The translations under genes were made by a program, and so were the position numbers. A stretch of 8,729 nucleotides of DNA from Eudoraea sp. (GTDB lineage Bacteria > Bacteroidota > Bacteroidia > Flavobacteriales > Flavobacteriaceae), in contig JABDPH010000391.1 in NCBI GenBank assembly GCA_013042925.1, positions 1 to 8,729 on the forward strand, written 5' to 3'. The notes under the pieces were generated by a model. The model was not told the origin of the DNA. It did not search any database and saw nothing but the letters and a program-made list of their open reading frames with translations. Below, in pieces: positions 1-6,858 of the stretch; position 1 is the stretch's first letter, and each line of letters opens with the position of its first letter.

Positions 1-281
1 GTAGCATCTACAAAGTATTTCACATCAAAATTCTGAAGTTCTAATAGAAAAGGAAGTAACTGCTCTACAACTTCGGACTTTTTCCAGGAGGCAGGACTAA
101 TACTGTCTGCACCAATAAAATCAACCAATATGTGCTCATGTGATAGCCAAATTTCTCCAGGTTTTACTGCATTCAAGCCAGTAATATCCTGAATGAGTAC
201 AGGCTGGGTTTGGGATATTGCACCCGAGACCATTAGCAGAAATAAATAAAGACAAAGGGATTTTGTTCGTTGAGCTTTCAT
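1..281 (-). CDS. Phosphotriesterase-family metal-dependent hydrolase, exported, N-terminal part only
   Basis: This reading frame starts at an ATG at 281 and is still open at the left window edge, giving 93 complete codons. Residues 1-24 form a signal peptide: basic start (K2, R5, K7), hydrophobic core around 9-19, and a likely signal peptidase I site after AIS near residue 23, with no lipobox cysteine. The product should be periplasmic. After a short lead comes WLSHEHILVD (residues 45-54), the opening of the phosphotriesterase (PHP/OPH-like amidohydrolase) barrel; H48 and H50 would be the HxH metal ligands. It is followed by YFVDA at 89-93, matching the second strand (usually VDAT). Members hydrolyse phosphotriesters, lactones or unknown esters, so the substrate is open. 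The gene lies 55 bases downstream of gnd on the same strand and might be read through from it. The later metal ligands (bridging lysine, two histidines, aspartate) are outside the window. An ATG at 286 is closed by TGA after two codons. Confidence 0.8.
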   Translation of the reverse strand, partial: MKAQRTKSLCLYLFLLMVSGAISQTQPVLIQDITGLNAVKPGEIWLSHEHILVDFIGADSISPASWKKSEVVEQLLPFLLELQNFDVKYFVDA

Positions 282-336
282 TTCATGTCTAAATTTGATC
301 TCTGGTTTTCATGAACACAAGTAAGCTTTTACAAAA

Positions 337-1746
337 TCAGCTCCAGTCTGTATGGAAGATTCCCTCTTTATCTATTCTTTCATAGGTGTGTGAACCGAAA
401 TAATCTCGCTGAGCTTGAATAAGATTTAAAGGTAGTCTGGCCGAAGTATAAGCATCAAAATAACTAAGGGAATTAAATAGCCCCGGCATGGGAATCCCGT
501 TATTTGCGGCAAACGCCACTAACTCCCTGGCGGCAGCTACAGTATCCTTTATTTTTTCTTCAAAAGCAGGTGATAAAAGTAGATTGGTTAATTCCTTGTC
601 CTCCTCAAAAGCATTGGCAATACCTTCTAAAAGTGCTGCCCTTATAATACAGCCGGCTCTCCATATTTTTGCTATTTCTGCTAAGCTGAGCTCATATCCA
701 TATTCATCAGAAGCTGCTTTTAATTGATGCATTCCTTGCGCATATGTTATAATAAAGGCAAAGTACAGGGCTTTTTCAGCATTTGTAATAAGTTTTTGCT
801 TTTCTGGTAAGTCAATTGAACCCTGTTCATACTTTTTTGCCGCTAACACTCTTTCTGGTTTAAGGGCAGAAATCTCACGCATGCTAACTGCAATATCTAT
901 AGTTGGAATAGGAATTCCTATATCCATGGCATTTTGAGAAGTCCATTTACCTGTACCTTTTTGTTTGGCCTTGTCTAAAATTTTATCTACCAACATGCCT
1001 TGTCCAAAAGGATCTTCTTTCTCAAATATTTGTGCACTTATTTCCACCAAAAAGGATTGTAACCGTCCTTTATTCCATTCGGAATATACCTTATGCAATT
1101 CCGCATTGTTCAATTGACCACTCTTTTGTAATAGATCATAAAATTCCGCCGTTAATTGCATCAAACCATACTCTATGCCATTGTGCACCATTTTTACATA
1201 GTTGCCTGCAGATTTCGGACCCATATATGCCACACAGGGCTCATTGTTAAATTTGGCAGCTACTGCTTCAAAAATCGGTTGCACTTCCTTATATGCCTTT
1301 CTGGAACCTCCCGGCATTATACTAGGACCATTTCTCGCACCTTCTGCGCCCCCGGAAACACCGGCACCAAAAAAGTTAATCCCTTTGGATTTTAAATAGG
1401 CTTCTCTGCGGTCTGTATCGGTAAAAAATGAATTGCCACCATCTATTATAATATCATTCGCGGATAAATAGGGCAACAGGCTTTCAATGACATTGTCTAC
1501 AATCTTCCCAGCGGGCACCAGTAACATAATTTTACGGGGTAATGACAGGGCATTGACAAAAGTGCTAATGTCTCCAGAAGCATTTACTCTTCCCACATCT
1601 CCGCCCTCATCTATCAGAGCACTTACTTTTTCAGGATCAAGATCATATCCAAAGGCTTTATAATTGTTGTCTGCAACATTTAAGATAAAATTGCGACCCA
1701 TTACACCAAGGCCAACCAGTCCGAAATCGTAGGCATTATTTTGCAT
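337..1746 (-). CDS. gnd: 6-phosphogluconate dehydrogenase, decarboxylating
   Basis: This cytoplasmic enzyme oxidises and decarboxylates 6-phosphogluconate to ribulose 5-phosphate and CO2, the last oxidative step of the pentose phosphate pathway. At 469 residues it has the full length of the long (dimeric) family. The N-terminal Rossmann fold shows GLGVMGRN (12-19). The substrate loop GAGVSGGAEGARNGPS (127-142) and the catalytic segment KMVHNGIEYG (185-194; K185, N189 and E192 matching the catalytic Lys, Asn and Glu) are intact. The all-helical C-terminal domain ends in RDYFGSHTYERID and a short tail. At the end of the second Rossmann strand the usual Asn-Arg-Thr of NADP-dependent enzymes is replaced by D35-L36-D37, which suggests NAD preference (inference). 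The ATG at 1746 puts the Rossmann fold 7 residues in, as expected. The gene is divergent from zwf across about 180 bases. It ends in TGA, and no convincing terminator follows before the hydrolase gene. Confidence 0.97.
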   Translation of the reverse strand: MQNNAYDFGLVGLGVMGRNFILNVADNNYKAFGYDLDPEKVSALIDEGGDVGRVNASGDISTFVNALSLPRKIMLLVPAGKIVDNVIESLLPYLSANDIIIDGGNSFFTDTDRREAYLKSKGINFFGAGVSGGAEGARNGPSIMPGGSRKAYKEVQPIFEAVAAKFNNEPCVAYMGPKSAGNYVKMVHNGIEYGLMQLTAEFYDLLQKSGQLNNAELHKVYSEWNKGRLQSFLVEISAQIFEKEDPFGQGMLVDKILDKAKQKGTGKWTSQNAMDIGIPIPTIDIAVSMREISALKPERVLAAKKYEQGSIDLPEKQKLITNAEKALYFAFIITYAQGMHQLKAASDEYGYELSLAEIAKIWRAGCIIRAALLEGIANAFEEDKELTNLLLSPAFEEKIKDTVAAARELVAFAANNGIPMPGLFNSLSYFDAYTSARLPLNLIQAQRDYFGSHTYERIDKEGIFHTDWS

Positions 1747-1928
1747 AAGAATGAATTTAAAGGTTTTTTCGACTTAAGGTTGACAGCATAATTTTCTTCT
1801 ATTAATGAAGTAAATAAATTTTATCTTAGCCAAAGGCGAGAATTAAAAATAATTTAAAATATCTTATAAAAGATCAATTGAAATTTTCTCCGAGGGTATA
1901 ATTTATTAAAAAATTGACTAATCTGCCT
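1747..1928. promoter_or_regulatory. Divergent gnd / zwf-pgl control region
   Basis: This AT-rich gap of about 180 bases separates the two divergent arms of the oxidative pentose phosphate genes and must hold both promoters by position. No perfect Bacteroidota promoter (TTTG, about 19-21 bases, TAnnTTTG) is present. The best rightward -7 match is TATCTTAG at 1822-1829, one mismatch, but without a TTTG at the right distance. TTGACA occurs at 1780-1785 on the + strand without a good -10. A short inverted repeat, ATCTT-4 nt-AAGAT, lies at 1861-1874 and could be an operator or a hairpin in the zwf leader. The promoter assignment rests on gene layout; individual boxes are uncertain. Confidence 0.5.
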
Positions 1929-3461
1929 ATGACTATAGTAGAAAATCAAATGCTGATAATTTTCGGTGCTTCAGGTGATCTAACTTCAAGAAAGCTAATC
2001 CCCGCATTGTTCGACCTTTATAAAGGCAATTATTTGCCTAAGAACTTTGTCGTTTTAGGTACTAGCAGAAGCGTTTTAAGCGATCAGGAATTTAGAGATA
2101 AGGTTGTCGCCAATAGCAAATATCTAAAGGAGAAGCTTAATAGTCATGATGAAGCCTATGTAAAGGCTTTTGCCAATAAGATCTTTTACACTGAAATTGG
2201 AAATGATTACAGTTCAGAATACAACGGATTAAAAGAGCGGATCACTATGCTAGACGAAGAGCATGGTACAGAGAATAATTACATGTTTTATTTATCCACT
2301 CCACCGAATATTTATGAAACTATTGCGATGAATCTGGCTGCTCAGGACTTGGCAGATGAGTCACAAGGCTGGAAGAGACTGATTGTGGAAAAACCATTTG
2401 GTTATAGCTACGAAACCGCCAAAAAATTAAATACGGGACTACAAAAATATTACAGCGAGCCTCAAATTTACAGGATAGATCACTACCTGGGTAAAGAAAC
2501 CGTTCAAAACCTTTTGATAACCAGATTTGCAAACAGCATCTTTGAGCCCTTGTGGAATAGAAATTATATTCATCATGTTGAGATTACTAATGCAGAAACA
2601 GTAGGTGTAGAAAAAAGAGGTGGCTACTATGATAAATCTGGTGCATTACGTGATATGTTTCAGAATCACCTTTTGCAAATTATCTCACTGGTAGTAATGG
2701 AACCCCCAATTGATGATAAAGCAGAAGAAATTCGGAATGAGAAAGTCAAAGCCCTAAAGTCTCTGAGGATTATGAGAGATGAGAAAACCTTGTTTAAAAA
2801 TACTATAAGAGGTCAATATTTGGCTTCGGATTTTATGGGTGAGCAAGTTCCTGGCTACAGGGAAGAAGAAGGGGTAGACCCCGAATCTACAACGGAAACT
2901 TATGCAGCTATTAAGTTCTACATCGACAACTGGCGATGGAAAGATGTACCTTTTTATGTCCGAACGGCCAAGCGAATGCCAACAAAGGTTACCGAAGTAG
3001 TGATACATTTTAAATCTCCACATCATCATATTTTTAGTGAATCAGGAATCATTGATAAAGACAATAAGTTAATTATCAGAATACAACCTGATGAAGGAAT
3101 ATTAATAAAATTCGGGGTTAAAGTTCCCGGGCAGGGTTTTAAGGTAGAGCGAGCAAATCTAGAATTTTACTATTCAGGCTTGTCCGAGAAAAACGTCATG
3201 AACGCCTATGAGCGACTCTTGTTAGATGCCATGCAGGGAGACCCAACTCTATATGCAAGGGCAGATGAAGTAGAAGCAGCGTGGGAGTTTGTAGATCCAA
3301 TTTTGGAATACTGGAAGAATGGAAAAGATGTGAAAACCTATGGCTATTCCTCCGGCCTCTGGGGTCCTCAAAATGCGGACGAACTTTTTGACGGTCTTTA
3401 TAGTTGGAGAAACCCCGGGGAACACCTGGCAGATGATCCTGGTTTCTGCGTAATATATTAA
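1929..3461 (+). CDS. zwf: Glucose-6-phosphate 1-dehydrogenase
   Basis: This enzyme oxidises glucose 6-phosphate to 6-phosphoglucono-lactone and makes reduced dinucleotide, the committed step of the oxidative pentose phosphate pathway. From the ATG at 1929 the protein has 510 residues, the usual family length. The N-terminal Rossmann fold carries GASGDL (13-18) and VVLGTSR ending at R47, which aligns with the arginine that contacts the NADP 2'-phosphate in the Leuconostoc enzyme. VEKPFG (153-158), the signature RIDHYLGKE (182-190; D184 and H185) and DMFQNHLLQ with the catalytic-base histidine H247 are all present, as is the C-terminal alpha+beta domain. The frame is open back to a TTG at 1914, which would add MTNLP; I prefer the ATG because it puts the Rossmann strand about 8 residues from the N-terminus, as in relatives, and no ribosome-binding site supports either. 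pgl follows after 9 bases, so the two are co-transcribed. Confidence 0.97.
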   Translation: MTIVENQMLIIFGASGDLTSRKLIPALFDLYKGNYLPKNFVVLGTSRSVLSDQEFRDKVVANSKYLKEKLNSHDEAYVKAFANKIFYTEIGNDYSSEYNGLKERITMLDEEHGTENNYMFYLSTPPNIYETIAMNLAAQDLADESQGWKRLIVEKPFGYSYETAKKLNTGLQKYYSEPQIYRIDHYLGKETVQNLLITRFANSIFEPLWNRNYIHHVEITNAETVGVEKRGGYYDKSGALRDMFQNHLLQIISLVVMEPPIDDKAEEIRNEKVKALKSLRIMRDEKTLFKNTIRGQYLASDFMGEQVPGYREEEGVDPESTTETYAAIKFYIDNWRWKDVPFYVRTAKRMPTKVTEVVIHFKSPHHHIFSESGIIDKDNKLIIRIQPDEGILIKFGVKVPGQGFKVERANLEFYYSGLSEKNVMNAYERLLLDAMQGDPTLYARADEVEAAWEFVDPILEYWKNGKDVKTYGYSSGLWGPQNADELFDGLYSWRNPGEHLADDPGFCVIY

Positions 3462-3470
3462 GCCAAGGAT

Positions 3471-4184
3471 ATGAAAGTCAATATATCGGAATCTAAAAAA
3501 CAAACGGCCAAATCATTTTCAGAATACCTTGCTAAGCTTGTAGCTAAAAATAATATTTTACATGTTGCCTTGTCTGGTGGAAGCACTCCAAAAGAAGTTT
3601 TTAAGGAATTGGCAGAACATTTTAAAAATAAGATAGATTGGTCAAAAGTTCAATTCTATTGGGGTGATGAGCGCTGTGTCCCTGCTGATGATGCAGAGAG
3701 TAACTACAAAATGGCCAATGATTATCTATTTTCTAAAGTAGAACTACCCTTGGGGAATATACACCGTATAAAAGGCGAGAACAAACCCGAGGAAGAGGCG
3801 GCGCGATATGCAGGCCTTTTAGAAGCCAAGCTACCTGGCCATAATATGCAACCCCAATTTGATCTCATAATACTGGGAATTGGTGATGATGGACATACAG
3901 CTTCTATATTTCCAAATCAGATCAGCTTATGGAACTCTCAATCGTATTGTGAGGTTGCAGAACATCCGGAAACGGGTCAGAAAAGAGTATCTCTTACAGG
4001 TAATATTATAAATAATGCCAAAGAAGTGGTCTTCTTGGTAACCGGTGAAAATAAGGCTCAAAAAGTATTGGAGATAATTGATAAGAAAGGAAACTACAAT
4101 TCATACCCTGCTTCACTTGTTGTGCCCAAATCTGGCAGGTTAAACTGGTTTTTAGATTCAGAGGCGGGAAAATTAATTGAATAA
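3471..4184 (+). CDS. pgl: 6-phosphogluconolactonase (DevB/Pgl type)
   Basis: It hydrolyses 6-phosphoglucono-1,5-lactone to 6-phosphogluconate in the cytoplasm, the step between Zwf and Gnd. The 237-residue length is normal for the glucosamine-6-phosphate-isomerase-like Pgl family. Motifs in order are ALSGGSTPKEVF (33-44, phosphate binding), WGDERCVP (64-71), SNYKMAND (77-84) and ILGIGDDGHTASIFP (134-148, with the catalytic-site histidine at 142), then RVSLTG (172-177). The gene starts 9 bases after the zwf stop. An AAGGA lies directly before the ATG, only one base away, which is too close for a classical Shine-Dalgarno, so coupled translation from zwf is likely. It faces the 121-residue orphan gene tail to tail across 50 bases. 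An AT-only type 6-bp inverted repeat spans the stop codon, but no clear terminator is seen. Confidence 0.96.
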   Translation: MKVNISESKKQTAKSFSEYLAKLVAKNNILHVALSGGSTPKEVFKELAEHFKNKIDWSKVQFYWGDERCVPADDAESNYKMANDYLFSKVELPLGNIHRIKGENKPEEEAARYAGLLEAKLPGHNMQPQFDLIILGIGDDGHTASIFPNQISLWNSQSYCEVAEHPETGQKRVSLTGNIINNAKEVVFLVTGENKAQKVLEIIDKKGNYNSYPASLVVPKSGRLNWFLDSEAGKLIE

Positions 4185-4234
4185 AGCTGAATTTAATATT
4201 CAACTGTTTTGAGAAACTCTTTTGAATCTGTGAG

Positions 4235-4600
4235 TTAGTTATTAAAATGAGGTGATTTTTCAAGTTTTACCTCTGTTATAAAATATTTTGTATCGCCCCA
4301 CCAGGAGAATGTAGTATATCGTTCCTCGTAATTCAGTTTTACATAGGCTCCCTGATATTCTTTCAGCTTTTCAATAACATCTTTCTTTTTGCTGGAAACG
4401 GAAAACTGAAATATTTGTGCACCAGAGATGCCCTGGCTTAATTCTCCTTCCCATGTTTTAAAAACCACGCCTTTATGACTTATTTTTATTAACTCCCCGG
4501 ATCGAACCCCTTTGCTATAGGGCACATAATAAACAAAAGTAAAGTATGAGGCAAAAGCTAAAATGATAATAGTAACCCCAATAAACAAAGCTTTTTTCAT
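4235..4600 (-). CDS. Small membrane-anchored protein of unknown function (121 aa)
   Basis: I cannot assign a function. The protein opens with two lysines and a single hydrophobic segment at about residues 4-26, an uncleaved anchor or signal anchor, followed by about 95 soluble residues probably outside the cytoplasmic membrane. The soluble part is rich in beta-strand-like stretches: SGELIKISHKGVVFKTWEGE (34-53), then AQIFQFSV and a C-terminal YTTFSWWGDTKYFITEV. I recall near-identical motifs (GVRSGEL, KGVVFKTWEGE, WWGDTKYFI) in small flavobacterial proteins, so it looks conserved. It starts 5 bases after the rmuC stop and is surely co-transcribed with it. No catalytic or metal-binding pattern and no cysteine is visible. 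Some public entries for this family may carry a 6-phosphogluconate dehydrogenase label; nothing in the sequence supports that (no Rossmann glycine motif, far too short). Confidence 0.85.
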   Translation of the reverse strand: MKKALFIGVTIIILAFASYFTFVYYVPYSKGVRSGELIKISHKGVVFKTWEGELSQGISGAQIFQFSVSSKKKDVIEKLKEYQGAYVKLNYEERYTTFSWWGDTKYFITEVKLEKSPHFNN

Positions 4601-4605
4601 GCTTA

Positions 4606-5943
4606 CTAATTTAGTTTTTCATCAAAATCATCTTGCTGTGCTCGTTCAAGATATTTGTCTGGCAGAGATTTTTTGGCTTTAGCACCCATTTTCTTCAGTT
4701 TTTCAATGCTGGTTATAATATTTCCGCGGCCTTCTACCAATTTATTCATAGCGCCCTTGTATTCCGTCTTAGCCTCATCCATTTTTTTACCCACCTTAGT
4801 CAAATCTGTTATAAAACCTTCAAATTTATCATATAAAGCTCCCGCCTGTCTGGCAATTTCAATGGCATTTCTTTGTTGCTTTTCATTGTTCCACATGCTA
4901 TCAATAGTGCGAAGCGTTGCTAATAAGGTGGATGGTGTAACAATGACAATGTTTTGTTCAAAGGCCTTATTGTAGATGGAGTTGTCATAGTTTATTGCAA
5001 TTGCAAAAGCAGGTTCAATAGGAATAAACATAAGAACAAAATCAGGGCTTTCCATTTCATAAAGATCCTCGTATTTTTTTGAGGACAGCTGATCCACATG
5101 AGTCTTTATAGAACCTATATGTTCTTTTAAATATTTTTCCCGCAATTCTTCTTCAGCATTTATGTATCGTTCATAGGCCGTAAGCGACACTTTTGCATCT
5201 ACGATCATTTTTTTACCATCAGGTAGATTAATTATTACATCTGGCAATACCCTGCTGCCATCCTCCCTTGTAAAACTTTGCTGAACAGAATATTCCCGGT
5301 CTTTTTCAAGACCTGATTTTTCCAGCACCCTCTCCAACACTAATTCCCCCCAATTTCCTTGCATTTTGCTGTCTCCCTTTAAAGCCTTTGTAAGATTTTC
5401 TGCTTCCTGTGTAATTTTTAGATTTTGACTTTGCAGATTTAATAATTGCTCTTTGAGGGATGAGTGGATGCTAATATTTTCTTTTTGACTTTTTTCAACT
5501 TTGTCTTCAAAAGTTTTGATCTTTTCCTTTAAAGGATTGAGGATGTTCTCAATGTTTTCTTTATTCTGCTTTGTAAATTTCTCAGATTTTACATCCAGTA
5601 TTTTATTAGCCAAATTTTCAAATTCTTTGGTAAATTTTTCCTGAAGTTTATCTACCTCTGCCTTCTGTTCTGTATTCTTTTGTTGCAAATTTTCCATTTC
5701 GGCTTCATACCTGCTTATCTGAATCCCTAAACGCTCCTTTTGAGATCGCAATTCTCGGGTCTCATCAATGCCCAATGCCAACCTTTTCTCCATTTCTGTA
5801 AGGTTATTACGGAGTTGTTGCTCGCGTTCTAGCAGGGTGCTCTGACTCGATTTTGTCTTAAGATTTTGGATGTAGTTACCTAAAAAATAACCGGCTACCA
5901 AAAAAACTAAGGCAAGTATACTATATACCAAATAGGCTTCCAT
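4606..5943 (-). CDS. rmuC: RmuC-family DNA recombination protein
   Basis: RmuC proteins are predicted structure-specific nucleases or nuclease-like proteins that limit inversions and rearrangements at repeats in E. coli; the exact reaction is not established. The 445-residue product has an N-terminal membrane anchor (about 3-24), a long charged coiled coil (about 28-185) rich in Glu, Lys and Gln, and then the RmuC domain. That domain begins around KGDSKMQGNWGELVLERVLE (189-208), continues through LPDVIINLPDGKKMIVDAK (233-251), which resembles a PD-(D/E)xK nuclease core (D235, D249, K251), and through ESPDFVLMFIPIEPAF (298-313). A second helical stretch with coiled-coil character closes the protein (about 350-420). 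All conserved blocks are present, so it looks functional. It lies 63 bases downstream of the ABC ATPase gene on the same strand, and the 121-residue gene follows after 5 bases. It may have its own promoter in the 63-base gap. Confidence 0.93.
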   Translation of the reverse strand: MEAYLVYSILALVFLVAGYFLGNYIQNLKTKSSQSTLLEREQQLRNNLTEMEKRLALGIDETRELRSQKERLGIQISRYEAEMENLQQKNTEQKAEVDKLQEKFTKEFENLANKILDVKSEKFTKQNKENIENILNPLKEKIKTFEDKVEKSQKENISIHSSLKEQLLNLQSQNLKITQEAENLTKALKGDSKMQGNWGELVLERVLEKSGLEKDREYSVQQSFTREDGSRVLPDVIINLPDGKKMIVDAKVSLTAYERYINAEEELREKYLKEHIGSIKTHVDQLSSKKYEDLYEMESPDFVLMFIPIEPAFAIAINYDNSIYNKAFEQNIVIVTPSTLLATLRTIDSMWNNEKQQRNAIEIARQAGALYDKFEGFITDLTKVGKKMDEAKTEYKGAMNKLVEGRGNIITSIEKLKKMGAKAKKSLPDKYLERAQQDDFDEKLN

Positions 5944-5963
5944 ATAATTTTGATTCTGGAAAG

Positions 5964-5971
5964 TAAAGATA
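5964..5971 (-). promoter_or_regulatory. Possible -7 promoter element for rmuC
   Basis: Read leftwards, this is TATCTTTA, one mismatch from the Bacteroidota -7 consensus TAnnTTTG. It sits 20 bases before the rmuC ATG, in the only sizeable gap between the ABC operon and rmuC. The upstream -33 position has only a weak CTG in place of TTTG. The match is short and the region AT-rich, so it could be chance; the ABC operon may simply read through into rmuC. Confidence 0.25.
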
Positions 5972-6006
5972 ATTGATTAACATTAAAAATTCAGCGATGG
6001 CTAAGC

Positions 6007-6858
6007 TTACTTATTAATCTTAAATGAACCCGATTCCGGGTTAAAGGTAATGGCGTCTTTTGGGAATAAATCCTCAAAGCTTTTGCTTTCGATAAGTGCA
6101 CAGGGCGCGCCAAAACTATTATTATCCCTATTCATCACAAATATTTTATCACATAACTGGATAGCCAGGTCTATTTCGTGGGTAGTGTATAGAACAACTT
6201 TTTTAGTGTCATGAGCGATTCTTTGCAATAGTTTTAATATGTGCACTTTATGGTAGAGATCCAGATGTGTGGTGGGCTCATCCAGAAGAATAATTTCAGT
6301 ATCCTGGGCCAATGCCCTGGCTATCATGACCTTTTGCAGTTGACCATCACTGAGTTCATAACATTTATTATGCTGTAAATGATCTAATTCCAACATATTG
6401 ATGGCTTTTAGGATTTTAGATTGATCATCGGCTGATAAAGTCCCGATCCAGTTAGTATAGGGATGTCTTCCTAAGCTTACAAGTTGTAATACAGTCAGAT
6501 TTTTTGATGCAATCGGTTCTGTCAGCACAACACTTACGAGGGTTGCCAACTCATCTGACTTTAAGGATTCGAGGGGTTCATTGTTAATCAAGATTGAACC
6601 TGATAATTTGGGTTGTACGCGTCCTAAAGTTCGCAACAGTGTTGACTTGCCAATTCCGTTTATGCCAACAATTGCACCAAGCTCTCCTTTTTTCAGTCCA
6701 AAACTAATATGGTTAGCTATAAAAGTCTTCTTTTTACGAGAAGTATATCCAATAGACAACTTTTTAGCTTCAATAATAATATGTTCGTTTTTTGCTGAAA
6801 TGGTATAGAGTTTTTTATCGATTAAAATATCATTTTTTTCTTTCTTACTAATAACCAT
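6007..6858 (-). CDS. ABC transporter ATPase, siderophore/heme/cobalamin importer type (FepC/BtuD family)
   Basis: This is the cytoplasmic ATPase that would power the adjacent FecCD-type permease. It has 283 residues. Walker A is GINGIGKST (65-73), the signature motif LSDGQ (169-173) uses the Asp variant common in the FepC/FecE branch, Walker B is IILLDEP (189-195, catalytic E194) followed by the D-loop, and the switch histidine is H227 in TTHE. SLGRHPYTNW (128-137) is typical of iron-type importers. The Q-loop position reads VVLTEP, so Thr113 sits where most ABC ATPases have Gln. The ATG at 6858 lies inside the permease gene (37-nt overlap) and gives about 30 residues ahead of the first conserved strand, longer than usual; no other ATG, GTG or TTG is available before the core, so this start is favoured. 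The transported compound cannot be read from the ATPase. Confidence 0.94.
   Translation of the reverse strand: MVISKKEKNDILIDKKLYTISAKNEHIIIEAKKLSIGYTSRKKKTFIANHISFGLKKGELGAIVGINGIGKSTLLRTLGRVQPKLSGSILINNEPLESLKSDELATLVSVVLTEPIASKNLTVLQLVSLGRHPYTNWIGTLSADDQSKILKAINMLELDHLQHNKCYELSDGQLQKVMIARALAQDTEIILLDEPTTHLDLYHKVHILKLLQRIAHDTKKVVLYTTHEIDLAIQLCDKIFVMNRDNNSFGAPCALIESKSFEDLFPKDAITFNPESGSFKINK

Noticed and set aside
488..1399. Several rightward open frames of 65-79 codons opposite gnd
   Set aside because: They lie wholly inside the well-conserved gnd gene, show no recognisable domains and have the low-complexity look of antisense shadows.
1780..1808. TTGACA-17-TAATGA as a sigma-70-type promoter for zwf
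   Set aside because: The -10 is a poor match, and Bacteroidota use a different promoter consensus, so the TTGACA is probably chance.
2320..3503. Leftward open frames of 70-91 codons opposite zwf
   Set aside because: They are antisense to an intact, full-length zwf and have no recognisable motifs or start signals.
4177..4203. Inverted repeat TTGAAT...ATTCAA across the pgl stop codon, as a terminator
   Set aside because: The 6-bp stem is almost all AT with a 15-base loop, and no T tract follows on either strand. Chance in AT-rich sequence is as likely.
4633..4975. Rightward frames of 67 and 106 codons opposite the 3' part of rmuC
   Set aside because: Hydrophobic look comes from antisense reading of Lys/Glu-rich helices in rmuC; no independent support.
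6027..6042. AACCCG/CGGGTT hairpin as a Rho-independent terminator of the ABC operon
   Set aside because: It lies inside the ATPase coding sequence and is not followed by a T-rich tract in the leftward direction.
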